Source of the DNA: Thermopolyspora sp044507605 | GTDB taxonomy: Bacteria; Actinomycetota; Actinomycetes; Streptosporangiales; Streptosporangiaceae | Length of the DNA stretch: 64,000 bases | NCBI GenBank assembly: GCA_044507605.1 | Contig: JBIQJI010000005.1 | Span: 1-64,000, forward strand | Reading direction: 5' to 3' | Notes under the pieces: generated by a model | Told to the model about the DNA's origin: nothing | The model's database searches: none | What the model saw: the letters and a program-made list of their open reading frames with translations, nothing else | Made by a program: the position numbers and the translations under genes | In this document: positions 8,239 to 17,298 of the stretch, one piece after another | Position numbering within the stretch: the stretch's first letter is position 1 | Layout: each line of letters starts with the position of its first letter

Positions 8239-9192
8239 ATGGATGCGGCTCGCCGGCTCGACGCCACCGCCTCGGCCGCGGCGTCGCCAGACGAGGCACA
8301 GGGTGCGGAGCCGGCGCGCCGGCGCCGCAGATCACGCATCGGACTGGCCTTCATCGCGCCTTTCGGCGCACTGTTCGCGCTCGTGTTCATCGTGCCCATC
8401 GGGTACGCCGCCTATCTCAGCTTCTTCCGGCAGAAGCTGATCGGCGGCAACACGTTCGTCGGGCTCGACAACTACGGCAAGCTGTTCCAGGATCCCCAGT
8501 TCTGGGACGGGGTGAGCCGCGTCGTCCGGTTCACGCTGATCCAGGTGCCGATCATGCTGATCCTCGCCATGGCGCTGGCCCTGGCGCTGGACTCGCTGCG
8601 CCTGCACGGCACCAGGTTCCTGCGGGTGACGATCTTCCTGCCCTACGCGGTGCCGGCGATCGTGGCGACCCTCATGTGGGGGTTCCTGCTGGGCGTCAAG
8701 TACGGCCTGTTCGGCAGCCTCAACGACGCCCTGGGCACCGCCCTCGACCCCTTCGCCCCCGGCACCACGCTCATCTCCATCGGGGTGATGGTGACGTGGG
8801 CGTTCACGGGGTTCAACATGCTCATCTTCTACGCCGTGCTCAAGGCCGTACCGCGCGAGCTGTACGAGGCGGCCGCGATCGACGGGGCGAACGAGTTCCA
8901 GATCGTGCGCGCGATCAAGCTGCCGGCGCTGCGCGGCTCCCTGGTCGTCGCGATCATCTTCTCGATCATCGGCACGTTCCAGATGTTCAACGAGCCGCAG
9001 ATCCTGCCGTCGATGGTGGCCAACAGCGGCGTCACCACCTACTACACGCCCAACCTGTACGCGTACAACCTGGCCTTCACCGGGTCGCAGCAGGGGTACG
9101 CGGCAGCGCTCGCGCTCGTGATGGCGGCGATCACGATCGCCGTCGCCTACGCCGTCCAGATCAGAGGGTTGAGGAATGCGACCAAGCAGTAG
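8239..9192 (+). CDS. Sugar ABC transporter permease (MalF-type)
   Basis: About 317 aa from ATG 8239, preceded by GGAAGGA (8224-8230); an in-frame ATG at 8218 has no such site. Six predicted membrane segments follow a basic cytoplasmic tail (RRRRRSRIG). The EAA loop that contacts the ATPase is ELYEAAAIDGANEFQ, with KLPAL. The stop overlaps the next permease by 17 bp, indicating translational coupling. Together with the 9176-10111 product it forms the heterodimeric CUT1 channel for the binding protein at 6874. Confidence 0.92.
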   Translation: MDAARRLDATASAAASPDEAQGAEPARRRRRSRIGLAFIAPFGALFALVFIVPIGYAAYLSFFRQKLIGGNTFVGLDNYGKLFQDPQFWDGVSRVVRFTLIQVPIMLILAMALALALDSLRLHGTRFLRVTIFLPYAVPAIVATLMWGFLLGVKYGLFGSLNDALGTALDPFAPGTTLISIGVMVTWAFTGFNMLIFYAVLKAVPRELYEAAAIDGANEFQIVRAIKLPALRGSLVVAIIFSIIGTFQMFNEPQILPSMVANSGVTTYYTPNLYAYNLAFTGSQQGYAAALALVMAAITIAVAYAVQIRGLRNATKQ

Positions 9193-10111
9193 CCGGCAGG
9201 CGGCGCGCACCCCGGATGCGGCGGCCCGTCCCGCGGGCCGCGGCCCCCGGCTCTACACGATCGACAATCCGCGGAAGAGCACGACCCTCACCGTGCTGAC
9301 GGGGCTGTTCGCCCTGTACTGCCTGCTGCCGCTCGGGTGGCTGATCATCAACGCGACCAAGTCGCAGCCCGACTTCGTGTCGACGTTCGGGCTCGCGCCC
9401 GGCCACTCGTTCGCGCTGTGGGACAACATCGTCCAGGTGTTCACCTACCAGGACGGGATCTTCTCCCGGTGGCTGCTGAACACCGTCCTCTACGTCGTCG
9501 TGGGCGCGCTGGTGTCGACCTTCCTCGCCGCCCTCGGCGGGTACGCCCTGGCGAAGCTCGACTTCCGGGGCAAGCGGACGTTCCTGTTCGTCATCCTGGG
9601 GTCGATCTCGGTGCCCGGCATCGCCCTGGCGATCCCGCAGTTCCTGCTGTTCGCGCATCTCGGCCTGACGAACACCCCGTGGGCGATCCTCATCCCGTCG
9701 TTCCTCAACCCGTTCGGGCTGTACCTGATGTGGGTGTTCGCCGCCGAGGCCGTGCCGACCGGCCTGCTGGAGGCGGCGAAGATCGACGGGGCCGGGGAGT
9801 TCCGCACCTTTCTCCAGATCGCGCTGCCGATGCTCGCCCCGGCCGGTGTGACGGTGCTGCTCTTCTCGTTCGTGTCGATCTGGAACAACTACTTCCTGCC
9901 GTTGATCATGCTCAAGGATCCCGACTGGTATCCGCTGACCGTCGGCATCGACCAGTGGAACAAGCTCGGCTCGACGGCCGGAAACGGCGCCCTCGTGCAG
10001 AACCTCGTGATCACGTCCGCCCTGCTGACGATCATCCCGTTGATCATCGCGTTCCTCGGCCTGCAACGGTACTGGCAGTCGGGCCTGTCGCTGGGCGCCA
10101 TCAAGGGCTAG
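9176..10111 (+). CDS. Sugar ABC transporter permease (MalG-type)
   Basis: 311 aa, with a hydrophilic N-terminus (residues 1-40) and then six membrane spans. The EAA loop is LLEAAKIDGAGEFRTF with IALPML, typical of the second CUT1 permease. It starts inside the previous gene with GAGG just upstream. A perfect 20-bp GC palindrome follows its stop, before the glycosidase gene. Confidence 0.92.
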   Translation: MRPSSSRQAARTPDAAARPAGRGPRLYTIDNPRKSTTLTVLTGLFALYCLLPLGWLIINATKSQPDFVSTFGLAPGHSFALWDNIVQVFTYQDGIFSRWLLNTVLYVVVGALVSTFLAALGGYALAKLDFRGKRTFLFVILGSISVPGIALAIPQFLLFAHLGLTNTPWAILIPSFLNPFGLYLMWVFAAEAVPTGLLEAAKIDGAGEFRTFLQIALPMLAPAGVTVLLFSFVSIWNNYFLPLIMLKDPDWYPLTVGIDQWNKLGSTAGNGALVQNLVITSALLTIIPLIIAFLGLQRYWQSGLSLGAIKG

Positions 10112-10117
10112 GCGGCC

Positions 10118-10137
10118 GGGCGGCCGCGCGGCCGCCC
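10118..10137. other. Intercistronic 20-bp perfect palindrome
   Basis: GGGCGGCCGC followed at once by its reverse complement GCGGCCGCCC. In RNA it would form a very stable hairpin between the permease and glycosidase genes and may lower read-through or protect the upstream mRNA end. Confidence 0.5.
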
Positions 10138-10178
10138 GCATCCGCATCGCCCATCGATCTCCAACAGAAAGTGAGACC

Positions 10179-11816
10179 ATGACGAGCGACGGTGTGCTCG
10201 AACCCCGGTTCCAGATCGACGGCAGGTGGTGCGAGGAGAGCGCGCTCCCGCACATCTGGTCCAGGTGCATCGGCGCGGGACGGGCGAACGAAGCACTGCG
10301 CGCCGACTGGCAGCGGCATTTCGCCGAAGCCGTCACCACGTTCGGCATCCGGTACGTCCGCTTCCACGGCGTGTTCCACGACGACATGTTCGTCTACCGG
10401 GAGAGCTACGGCGGCGGGTTCGGCCCGAACCCGCCGCTGCCCGAGCCCGTGTACACGTTCAGCTACGTGGACAAGGTGTTCGACTTCATTCTGGACTCCG
10501 GCGCCCGTCCGTTCGTCGAGCTGGGTTTCATGCCGCGCGAGCTGGCGACGGTGACCGACACGCTGTTCTGGTGGCGTGCCCACTGCAGCCCGCCCAAGGA
10601 CATGGGGCGCTGGGTCGAGCTGGTCACCAGGGCGGTCGAGCACTGGATCGAGCGCTACGGCATCGCCGAGGTGCGCGAGTGGCGGTTCGAGGTGTGGAAC
10701 GAGCCGAACCTGGTGCCGCACTTCTGGACCGGCACGAAGACCGAGTACTTCGAGCTCTACGAGCACACCGTGCGGGCGATCAAGAAGATCGACCCCGGGC
10801 TGCGGGTGGGCGGGCCCGCCACCAGCGTCTTCGTGCCCGACGACCGCTACCGGGGCGAGGTCGAGGACCGCGCCGCGATGCGCGAGACGGCCGCCGCCAC
10901 CGACGTGGACGCGCTCGACTGGCGCCCGGTGTGGGTCGAGGAGTTCCTCGCCTGGTGCGCGGAGCGCGAGCTGCCGATCGACTTCGTCTCGACCCACCTG
11001 TACCCCACCGACTTCGCGTTCGGCGCCGACGGCAAGGGCGTGGCGATCACCCGGTACGCCGACGCCACGTTCGACGACCTGACCCTGCTGCGCGAGCTGC
11101 TGAAGAACAGCGCGTACCCCGACGCGGAGATCCACATCACGGAGTGGTCGACGTCGCCGTCGGCCCGCGACTTCATCCACGACACCGTGTTCGCGGCGAC
11201 CTACATCACGCGGGCGTACCTGAAGTGCGCGGCCCTCGCCGACTCGATCTCCTACTGGACCTTCACCGACGTGTTCGAGGAGGGCGGCGCCGGCATCGGG
11301 CCGTTCCACGGCGGCTTCGGCCTGGTGAACGAGTCCGGGATCCACAAGCCGACCTTCCACGCGTTCACGATGCTGTCACGGCTCGGCGACCGGCTGCTCC
11401 TCGCGACGCCCGACGGCGTCGTGACCCGTGACAGCCGGACGTCGGCGCTGTCGGCCGTGTTCTTCAACTACCCCGACGACATGGAGCTGAAGGGGCTGGA
11501 GTTGCAGGACACCTACGCCGCGACACGCGCGCTGGCCGAGCGCGGCCCCAGCCGCAGGATCCGCCACTCGATCGGCGGGCTGCGCCCCGGCAGCACGGTC
11601 CTCGTCGAGATCATCGACTGGGAGCACGGGAACGTCGCCGAGGCCTGGCACCGGCTCGGGGCTCCCATCAACCCGTCCCGCGCCGAGACCGAGCATCTGC
11701 GCGCGGTCGCCGACTCGCTGCTCAGGTTCACCCTGACCGTGCCCGCCGGCGGGGTGCTCGATCTCGACGTCGAGCTCGCGCCGTGGGCGGTGATGTCGCT
11801 GCGGCAGCCGGCCTGA
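10179..11816 (+). CDS. Glycoside hydrolase family 39 (beta-xylosidase/iduronidase type)
   Basis: 545 aa, no signal peptide, so cytoplasmic. A (beta/alpha)8 barrel shows the clan GH-A motif EVWNEPNL with acid/base Glu175, and ITEWSTS with nucleophile candidate Glu322, matching GH39 spacing. The C-terminal part (about 400-545) looks like the beta-sandwich usual in the family. Last gene of the LacI-controlled ABC operon, suited to cleave imported oligosaccharides from the non-reducing end. Beta-xylosidase is the commonest activity; alpha-L-iduronidase-like or other specificities remain possible. Confidence 0.85.
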   Translation: MTSDGVLEPRFQIDGRWCEESALPHIWSRCIGAGRANEALRADWQRHFAEAVTTFGIRYVRFHGVFHDDMFVYRESYGGGFGPNPPLPEPVYTFSYVDKVFDFILDSGARPFVELGFMPRELATVTDTLFWWRAHCSPPKDMGRWVELVTRAVEHWIERYGIAEVREWRFEVWNEPNLVPHFWTGTKTEYFELYEHTVRAIKKIDPGLRVGGPATSVFVPDDRYRGEVEDRAAMRETAAATDVDALDWRPVWVEEFLAWCAERELPIDFVSTHLYPTDFAFGADGKGVAITRYADATFDDLTLLRELLKNSAYPDAEIHITEWSTSPSARDFIHDTVFAATYITRAYLKCAALADSISYWTFTDVFEEGGAGIGPFHGGFGLVNESGIHKPTFHAFTMLSRLGDRLLLATPDGVVTRDSRTSALSAVFFNYPDDMELKGLELQDTYAATRALAERGPSRRIRHSIGGLRPGSTVLVEIIDWEHGNVAEAWHRLGAPINPSRAETEHLRAVADSLLRFTLTVPAGGVLDLDVELAPWAVMSLRQPA

Positions 11817-11886
11817 CCGCGGGAGCGACGCGGCCGGCCGCCGTTGCTCGCCGTCGCTCGCCGGGCGCCCCGGGCGCGGCCGTCTC

Positions 11887-11915
11887 GTATGACGTATGAC
11901 ATCGCCGCGTAGACT
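11887..11915 (+). promoter_or_regulatory. Promoter of the GntR gene with CGTATGA repeat; leaderless start
   Basis: A -10-like TAGACT (11910-11915) ends 8 nt before the GTG at 11924, so transcription probably starts at or next to the start codon (leaderless), consistent with no Shine-Dalgarno. TATGAC (11888-11893) is the -35 candidate at 16 nt. The region contains tandem CGTATGA CGTATGA (11886-11899), which may be the regulator's own operator. Confidence 0.45.
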
Positions 11916-11923
11916 TACCTGTC

Positions 11924-12706
11924 GTGGCAGAGGACTCGACGGCAGCGCAGCAGGGGACGGTCGGCGCGACCGCTCCTCCCGAGTGGACCCGGCGCCCCGT
12001 GAACCTGGCCAAGGCGGTCACTGCCGAGCTGGTGGAACGCATCGTGCGGGGAGTCTATCCGCCCGAGACGGCGCTGCCGCGTGAGGCCGATCTGTGCACG
12101 ACCTTCTCGGTGAGCCGCACGGTCGTCCGCGAAGCGGTCAAGGTCCTCCAGGAGAAGGGGCTGGTGCGGGTCCGCCAGGGCTTCGGCACGATCGTCACCT
12201 CTCCGACACACTGGGACATGCTCGACGAGCTCGTCCTCGGGGCGGTCATCGCCGAGGACGAGAGCCTGGCGATCCTCGACGACCTCGTCGCCACCCGGCG
12301 CATGCTCGAGTCCGACATGGCCAACGTCGCCGCGCGGCTGGCCGATCAGGAGACCGTCGATCGGCTGGCCGCGCTGGTCGACCGCATGGACGAGCTCGTG
12401 GACGACCCGGTCACGTACGCCGACCACGATCGCGCCTTCCACGACACGATCATGCGGACGTCCGGAAACCGGATCGCCCGGGGAGTGGTCCGGTCGCTGG
12501 AGAGCCAGGCCATCAACACCGCCCGCTACCTGGGCCGCACGGAGCGCGCGCTGTGCGTGGCGTCCAATCAGGGGCATCGGCGCATCTACGAGCGCATCGC
12601 CGCGCACGATCCGGCGGGGGCGGCCGAGGCGATGTTCACGCACATCACGGAGGCGTGGCTGGTCCGCCGCTCCGGTCGCGGCGACCCCGGGCGCCTGCGG
12701 CGGTAG
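11924..12706 (+). CDS. GntR-family regulator, FadR subfamily
   Basis: 260 aa from GTG 11924. The N-terminal winged helix reads AVTAELVERIVRGVYPPETA then LCTTFSVSRTVVREAVKVLQ and GLVRVRQGFGTIV (about residues 28-90). The C-terminal FCD domain is all helical, with the metal-ligand pattern His in DHDRAFHDTIM and GHRRIYERIAAHD. Such regulators respond to small carboxylates or sugar acids. It sits directly upstream of, and co-directional with, the ABC/enolase-superfamily operon at 12838, whose promoter contains CATACGTATG built from the same half-sites as its own promoter. A sugar-acid repressor is the likely role. Confidence 0.9.
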   Translation: MAEDSTAAQQGTVGATAPPEWTRRPVNLAKAVTAELVERIVRGVYPPETALPREADLCTTFSVSRTVVREAVKVLQEKGLVRVRQGFGTIVTSPTHWDMLDELVLGAVIAEDESLAILDDLVATRRMLESDMANVAARLADQETVDRLAALVDRMDELVDDPVTYADHDRAFHDTIMRTSGNRIARGVVRSLESQAINTARYLGRTERALCVASNQGHRRIYERIAAHDPAGAAEAMFTHITEAWLVRRSGRGDPGRLRR

Positions 12707-12710
12707 GGCA

Positions 12711-12730
12711 CCGCCGGCCGGACCCGGCGG
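12711..12730 (+). terminator. Hairpin after the GntR gene
   Basis: CCGCCGG (12711-12717) pairs with CCGGCGG (12724-12730) with a 6-nt loop, just after the GntR stop. No T tract; likely separates the regulator transcript from the next operon. Confidence 0.4.
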
Positions 12731-12755
12731 GCCCCGTCAGAGCCTCTCCGCACCC

Positions 12756-12785
12756 TTGCAAACATCATACGTATGGTCTTAATAT
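12756..12785 (+). promoter_or_regulatory. Promoter with palindromic operator CATACGTATG
   Basis: TTGCAA (12756-12761), 18 nt, TAATAT (12780-12785). Between the two elements is the perfect 10-bp palindrome CATACGTATG (12766-12775), made of the half-site CGTATGA/G that is tandemly repeated in the GntR promoter. Repressor binding here would block the polymerase. Controls the operon 12838-17253. Confidence 0.55.
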
Positions 12786-12837
12786 TTTTCGGCCATGAAC
12801 AGTTCGTCAACACGACCGTCCAGATAAGGACAGGCTT

Positions 12838-14196
12838 ATGGTCGATAGCGCAGTGGCCGGACGTACTCGCCGATGGATGACCGCGATGAGCGCCGGGGCC
12901 TTCGCCGCCGCACTCATGCTGACGGGCTGCGGGGGCGGAACCTCCGCCGATACGGACGGCGCCCCCCAGGCCGCGCAGGACGAAACGGCCCCGATCACGG
13001 TGTGGGTGGACGCCGACCGGTCGAGTGCGGCCGACGCCTTCAAGAAGGCTCATCCCGACGTGCCGATCAAGGTCGTCACCTACGACGGCTCGGCGAACGG
13101 CTCCAACTCGTTCCGCACGAAGATGCAGCTGTTCGACCGGGCGGGCGACGGCTGGCCCGACGTGGTCTTCTCCACGCAGAACAACGACGCCGCGTGGGCG
13201 AGCCAGAAGAGCAACGGCAAGCAGGCGTTCGCCGCCGTGCTCAACGACGGGCTGGTCCCGCAGCAGGTCCTCGATAACTTCACCGAGGGCGCGCTGAACC
13301 CCTGCACCGTGGACGGCAAGGTCTACTGCCTGCGCAACGACCTCGCCCAGGTCGTGCTCTGGTACGACAAGAGCCTGTTCGACAAGTTCGGCTACACCGT
13401 GCCCACCACGTGGGAGGAGTACCAGGCGATCGGTGAGAAGCTGGCCAAGGAGCACCCCGGTTACATCGTGGGCACCGTCGGCGACCCGTGGACCCCGGAG
13501 GTCTACTTCTGGGGCGCCAAGTGCCAGGCGAACGACATCACCGGGCCCACGTCGGTCACCGTCGACACCGGCAGCGAGCAGTGCAAGCGGGCCGCGTCCA
13601 TGCTCGACGTCCTGATCAAGAACGGCACCACGCCCAACGTGAGCGTCTTCACCCCCGAGTTCGTGCAGAAGTACTCCGGCAAGGTGCTCATGACGCCGGG
13701 CCCGGCCTGGTACGCGGGCGCCATCTTCAACAACGACCAGTCGCTGAACCTCGAGCCCGGCCGGCTCGGCGTCGCCGAACCGCTCGCGTGGGAGGGCGAC
13801 ACGGCCGTCACCGGCAACGTCGGCGGCGGCACCTGGTTCATCAGCAGCCACTCCAAGAACCTCAAGGCGGCCGAGAAGTTCGTCGAGTTCGTCACGACGG
13901 CCGACGACTACCAGGTGAAGCTCGCCCCCGGCTACCCGGCCTACGCCCCCGCCGCCGACAAGTGGATCAAGGCACAGGAGTCGAGCGGCTACTACGCCAC
14001 CGACCTGCAGGCGCTGATCAAGGCCGGATCGATGATCTGGAGCGGATGGGGCTCCGGCATCTTCAGCCAGGAGGCCATCTGGGCGAAGACCATGACCCCC
14101 GCGATCGCCGGCGGCAAGAGCCTGGTCGACATGCTCCCCGAATGGGAGACCGCGATCAAGAACCAGGCCCAGGTCGACGGCTACACGGTCAAGTGA
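12838..14196 (+). CDS. ABC transporter substrate-binding lipoprotein (family 1)
   Basis: 452 aa. AAGGAC lies upstream of the ATG. The N-terminus is a twin-arginine-containing lipoprotein signal (GRTRRWMTAMSAG) ending in lipobox MLTGC, followed by a short acidic linker and ITVWVDADRSSAADAFKKAH. It has more Cys than its paralogues (in NPCTVDGKVYCLR, AKCQAN and SEQCKRA), suggesting disulfides. First gene of the GntR-flanked operon with two permeases and an enolase-superfamily enzyme, so the ligand may be an acid sugar or its glycoside (inference). Confidence 0.92.
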   Translation: MVDSAVAGRTRRWMTAMSAGAFAAALMLTGCGGGTSADTDGAPQAAQDETAPITVWVDADRSSAADAFKKAHPDVPIKVVTYDGSANGSNSFRTKMQLFDRAGDGWPDVVFSTQNNDAAWASQKSNGKQAFAAVLNDGLVPQQVLDNFTEGALNPCTVDGKVYCLRNDLAQVVLWYDKSLFDKFGYTVPTTWEEYQAIGEKLAKEHPGYIVGTVGDPWTPEVYFWGAKCQANDITGPTSVTVDTGSEQCKRAASMLDVLIKNGTTPNVSVFTPEFVQKYSGKVLMTPGPAWYAGAIFNNDQSLNLEPGRLGVAEPLAWEGDTAVTGNVGGGTWFISSHSKNLKAAEKFVEFVTTADDYQVKLAPGYPAYAPAADKWIKAQESSGYYATDLQALIKAGSMIWSGWGSGIFSQEAIWAKTMTPAIAGGKSLVDMLPEWETAIKNQAQVDGYTVK

Positions 14197-14197
14197 C

Positions 14198-15124
14198 ATG
14201 ACGCTCACCGCCGAGGCGACCCGCCCCGCGGCCGTCCCGCGTGGACGGCCGCGGGGCGACGGTGGCGGGCGGAGCGCGACGAGCTACGGATTCATCTCCC
14301 TGTACGCCGTGCTGGCGGTCGCGTTCGGCCTGCTCCCCGCCCTCTACGCCCTCTACCTCGCCTTCACCGACGGTACCGGCGCCTTCGCCGGGGTCGACAA
14401 CTTCACCAAGGTCCTCGACGACTTCCGTTTTCTGCCCGCCGTCACGCACGTGGCGCTCTACCTGGTGATCTGGCTGGTCGCCCTGGTCGTGCTGGTCACG
14501 TTCCTGGCCATCGTCGTGCACGCGGTCCGCGTCCGCTGGCTGAGCCGGACGCTCCGGCTCGTCTTCTACCTGCCGGGCGCCGTGGCCGGCGCGTCGAGCG
14601 TGCTGCTCTGGCTGTTCGTGCTCGACCCGGCGGCCGGCCCGGTCAGCGGGCTGCTCCACCTGATGGGCTTCAAGAGCTTCGTGCAGGTCATCGTGCCGGG
14701 GAACCTGCCCCCGATCTTCGCCATCATCGCCTTCTGGACCGGCGCGGGCGGCTGGATCGTCATCATGTACGGCGCGCTGAACAACATCAGTCCCGACGTG
14801 ATCGAGGCCGCGCGCATCGACGGCGCCGGCACGGCGCGCATCGCGTGGCACATCCAGCTGCCGCTGCTGCGCAAATGGATCTCGTACATGGGGATCATGT
14901 CCCTCGCCGCCGGCACACAGCTGTTCGTCGAGCCCCAGCTGCTGTCACAGGCGAGCAGCGCGGTCGTGCCCAACGACTACTCGCTCAACCAGCTCGCCTA
15001 CCAGTACGCCTTCCAGCAGAACGACTTCAACGGGGCCGCCGCCATCTCCCTGATGCTGCTCGTCGTCGCTCTCGCGCTGTCGGCCGTCTTCGTGACGCGC
15101 GGCGGCCTGTTCGAGAAGGGCTGA
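14198..15124 (+). CDS. ABC transporter permease (MalF-type)
   Basis: 308 aa, starting 1 bp after the binding-protein stop. Six hydrophobic segments follow a basic N-terminus of about 35 residues. EAA loop: DVIEAARIDGAGTARIAW with IQLPLL. It pairs with the 15129-16040 product as the transmembrane heterodimer. Tight packing shows one transcript. Confidence 0.92.
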   Translation: MTLTAEATRPAAVPRGRPRGDGGGRSATSYGFISLYAVLAVAFGLLPALYALYLAFTDGTGAFAGVDNFTKVLDDFRFLPAVTHVALYLVIWLVALVVLVTFLAIVVHAVRVRWLSRTLRLVFYLPGAVAGASSVLLWLFVLDPAAGPVSGLLHLMGFKSFVQVIVPGNLPPIFAIIAFWTGAGGWIVIMYGALNNISPDVIEAARIDGAGTARIAWHIQLPLLRKWISYMGIMSLAAGTQLFVEPQLLSQASSAVVPNDYSLNQLAYQYAFQQNDFNGAAAISLMLLVVALALSAVFVTRGGLFEKG

Positions 15125-15128
15125 GCCC

Positions 15129-16040
15129 ATGACCACCGCCGATACGACCCGGCCCGCCGGACGACGGAGCGGAGTCAGCGGCTGGAGCGGCCGCACCATC
15201 ATCGCCGTCGTGGTCGCGATCTTCGTGCTGTTCTTCGCCATCCCGCTCGTCTGGCTGCTGCTGGCCACGACCAAGTCGGCACGCGGACTCATCGTCGACA
15301 ACCCGTTCCTGCCGGGCGGCCTCGGTGACCTGGCCGCCAACTGGCACCAGCTGTTCGACTTCCAGGACGGCGCGGTGACCGCGTGGGTGGGCAACTCGGC
15401 GCTGTACGCGCTCGGCGCCCTCGCCATCACCCTCGTCGCGAGCATCCCGGCCGGCTACGCGATGGCGCTGACGGACTTCCGCCTGCGGCGGCCGCTCCTG
15501 GTGCTGACCCTGGTCATCATGCTGATCCCGAACACCGCGCTCGTGCTGCCGGTCTTCCTGGAGCTGAACGTGGTGGGGCTGATCGGCGACCCGCTCTCGG
15601 TGATCCTGCCGATGTCGTTCTTCCCGTTCGGCGTCTACCTCACGTACATCTACTTCTCGACGAGCATTCCGCGCGACCTGCTCGCGGCGGCGCGTCTCGA
15701 CGGGTGCAGTGAGCTCCAGGTGTTCACCAGGGTCGCCCTGCCGCTGGCCGCGCCGATCGTCGCCCTGGTGGCGTTCTTCAGCTTCGTGCAGAACTGGACC
15801 AACTTCTTCCTGCCGTTCGTGATGCTTCCGTCGAGCGACGGATACCCGATCCAGGTCGGTCTGACCTCCCTGCTCGCCTCGACTCCGGCGTTCAACCCGA
15901 GCTCCGCCGGAACCCAGTCCGTGCAGCTGCCGACGCTCGCGCTCGCGACCGTCGTCTCGGTGCTGCCCGTGCTGATCGTCTTCCTGTTCTCGCAACGCTT
16001 CCTGGTCGCCGGTATGACGGCGGGGGGCACCAAGGAGTGA
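15129..16040 (+). CDS. ABC transporter permease (MalG-type)
   Basis: 303 aa, 4 bp after the previous stop. First span at about residues 20-45, six in all. The EAA loop is DLLAAARLDGCSELQVF with VALPLA; the Cys in the usual Ala/Gly position is a minor oddity. Ends 28 bp before the enolase-superfamily gene. Confidence 0.91.
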   Translation: MTTADTTRPAGRRSGVSGWSGRTIIAVVVAIFVLFFAIPLVWLLLATTKSARGLIVDNPFLPGGLGDLAANWHQLFDFQDGAVTAWVGNSALYALGALAITLVASIPAGYAMALTDFRLRRPLLVLTLVIMLIPNTALVLPVFLELNVVGLIGDPLSVILPMSFFPFGVYLTYIYFSTSIPRDLLAAARLDGCSELQVFTRVALPLAAPIVALVAFFSFVQNWTNFFLPFVMLPSSDGYPIQVGLTSLLASTPAFNPSSAGTQSVQLPTLALATVVSVLPVLIVFLFSQRFLVAGMTAGGTKE

Positions 16041-16068
16041 GTCGCATACCCGCCGACAAGGAGCAACT

Positions 16069-17253
16069 GTGAAGGTCACCGGCTATCGCAGCCTGACGAC
16101 GGAGCACGACTGGGGGCGGCGGATCGGCGACGCCAACGGGGTCATGCCCGGGCCGCGCACCGAGGTGCACGTGCTGATCCTCGAAACCGACAGCGGCCTG
16201 GAGGGGGTCGGGGTCGGGGCGCACGGCGACATCGACCGCGTCTTCGGCGCCGTCGAAGGCGAGGATCCGCGGGCCGTCCCGGCACTCTACGACCGGATGC
16301 TGGACCGGGTCTTCAAAACCGGCCATTCGGGCGCGACGTTCGGCGCGATCGGCGCGATCGATTTGGCCCTGTGGGATCTCAAGGCGAAGATGGCCGGCGA
16401 GCCGCTCTGGCGGTTGCTCGGCGGCCTCGACCGGTTCGTCCCCGGCTACGCCTCCGGCCTGGACATCGCCCTCGACGACGACGACCTGGTGCGCCTGTAC
16501 GAGACCTTCGCCGACCGGGGCTTCAGCGCCGCCAAGCTCAAGGGCGGCCGGTACGTCGACCACGACCTGCGCCGGCTGGAGGCGGTGCGCGACGTCCTGC
16601 GGCGCAACTCGGCGCAGCCCGCCCTCATGATCGACGCCAACGAGTCGTGGAACCGCTCGCAGGCCGTGCGGTTCGTCACGGCGCTGGAACGCCGCATCGA
16701 CCTCACCTGGGTCGAGGAACCCGTGCGCCGATGGGACGCCGCCGGGCTGGCCTCGGTGCGGCGGGGCATCCGGGCCGCCGTCGCGAGCGGAGAGAACCTC
16801 ACCGGCATCGAACAGTACCGGCCGCTCCTGGACGCCGACGCGCTCGACATCGTCCAGGTGGGCAACGTGTGGGGCATCACGCACTTCCTGCGCGTGGCGG
16901 CGGTGGCGCACAGCCGCGACCTGCCCGTCAGCCCGGTCGCCTACCACGCCAACCCGGTGGCGCACGCCGCCACGGCCGTGCCGAACCACCTGGCCTTCGA
17001 GGTGCAGGGCCTGTCGGCCCCGATCGGCCTCACCATCGACCAGGAGTTCGAGGACGGCGGCATCGTGCTCGGCGACGAGCCGGGCCTCGGCATCCAGGTC
17101 GACGAGGACCACATCAACGCCGTACGCGCCGCCGACCCCCCGGCCGCGATCGCCGGGCCGCACGTCCGCCCCGACCGGGCCGGCCTGCGTCTCGTCCCCG
17201 AATCACGTCAGGAGGAACGCTCCGGCGTGCCCGGGGCGGAGCAGATCTTGTAA
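16069..17253 (+). CDS. Mandelate racemase/muconate lactonizing enzyme family protein
   Basis: 394 aa from GTG 16069 (AAGGAG upstream). Enolase-superfamily fold: capping domain (1-120) and (beta/alpha)7-beta barrel. Visible catalytic set: KLK with Lys156 and Lys158, metal ligands Asp189 (LMIDANESW), Glu216 (WVEEP) and Glu242 (ASGEN), and His293 (YHANP). Such enzymes abstract the alpha proton of a carboxylate, as racemase, epimerase or acid-sugar dehydratase. Fourth gene of the transporter operon under a GntR regulator, so an acid-sugar dehydratase is a reasonable guess. The tail carries a 12-bp direct repeat CGGAGCAGATCT (17237-17248, 17254-17265) that spans the stop codon. Confidence 0.85.
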   Translation: MKVTGYRSLTTEHDWGRRIGDANGVMPGPRTEVHVLILETDSGLEGVGVGAHGDIDRVFGAVEGEDPRAVPALYDRMLDRVFKTGHSGATFGAIGAIDLALWDLKAKMAGEPLWRLLGGLDRFVPGYASGLDIALDDDDLVRLYETFADRGFSAAKLKGGRYVDHDLRRLEAVRDVLRRNSAQPALMIDANESWNRSQAVRFVTALERRIDLTWVEEPVRRWDAAGLASVRRGIRAAVASGENLTGIEQYRPLLDADALDIVQVGNVWGITHFLRVAAVAHSRDLPVSPVAYHANPVAHAATAVPNHLAFEVQGLSAPIGLTIDQEFEDGGIVLGDEPGLGIQVDEDHINAVRAADPPAAIAGPHVRPDRAGLRLVPESRQEERSGVPGAEQIL

Positions 17254-17298
17254 CGGAGCAGATCTGGCAGCGGCCGGCCCCGGCGGCGCGAGGTGTCC

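Noticed and set aside
12586..14208. A 540-codon reverse frame opposite a binding-protein gene
   Set aside because: No motif or ribosome-binding site; the plus strand encodes a clear lipoprotein.
17237..17265. Attachment-site-like direct repeat CGGAGCAGATCT
   Set aside because: The two 12-mers are only 17 bp apart across a stop codon, with no integrase; more likely a local duplication.
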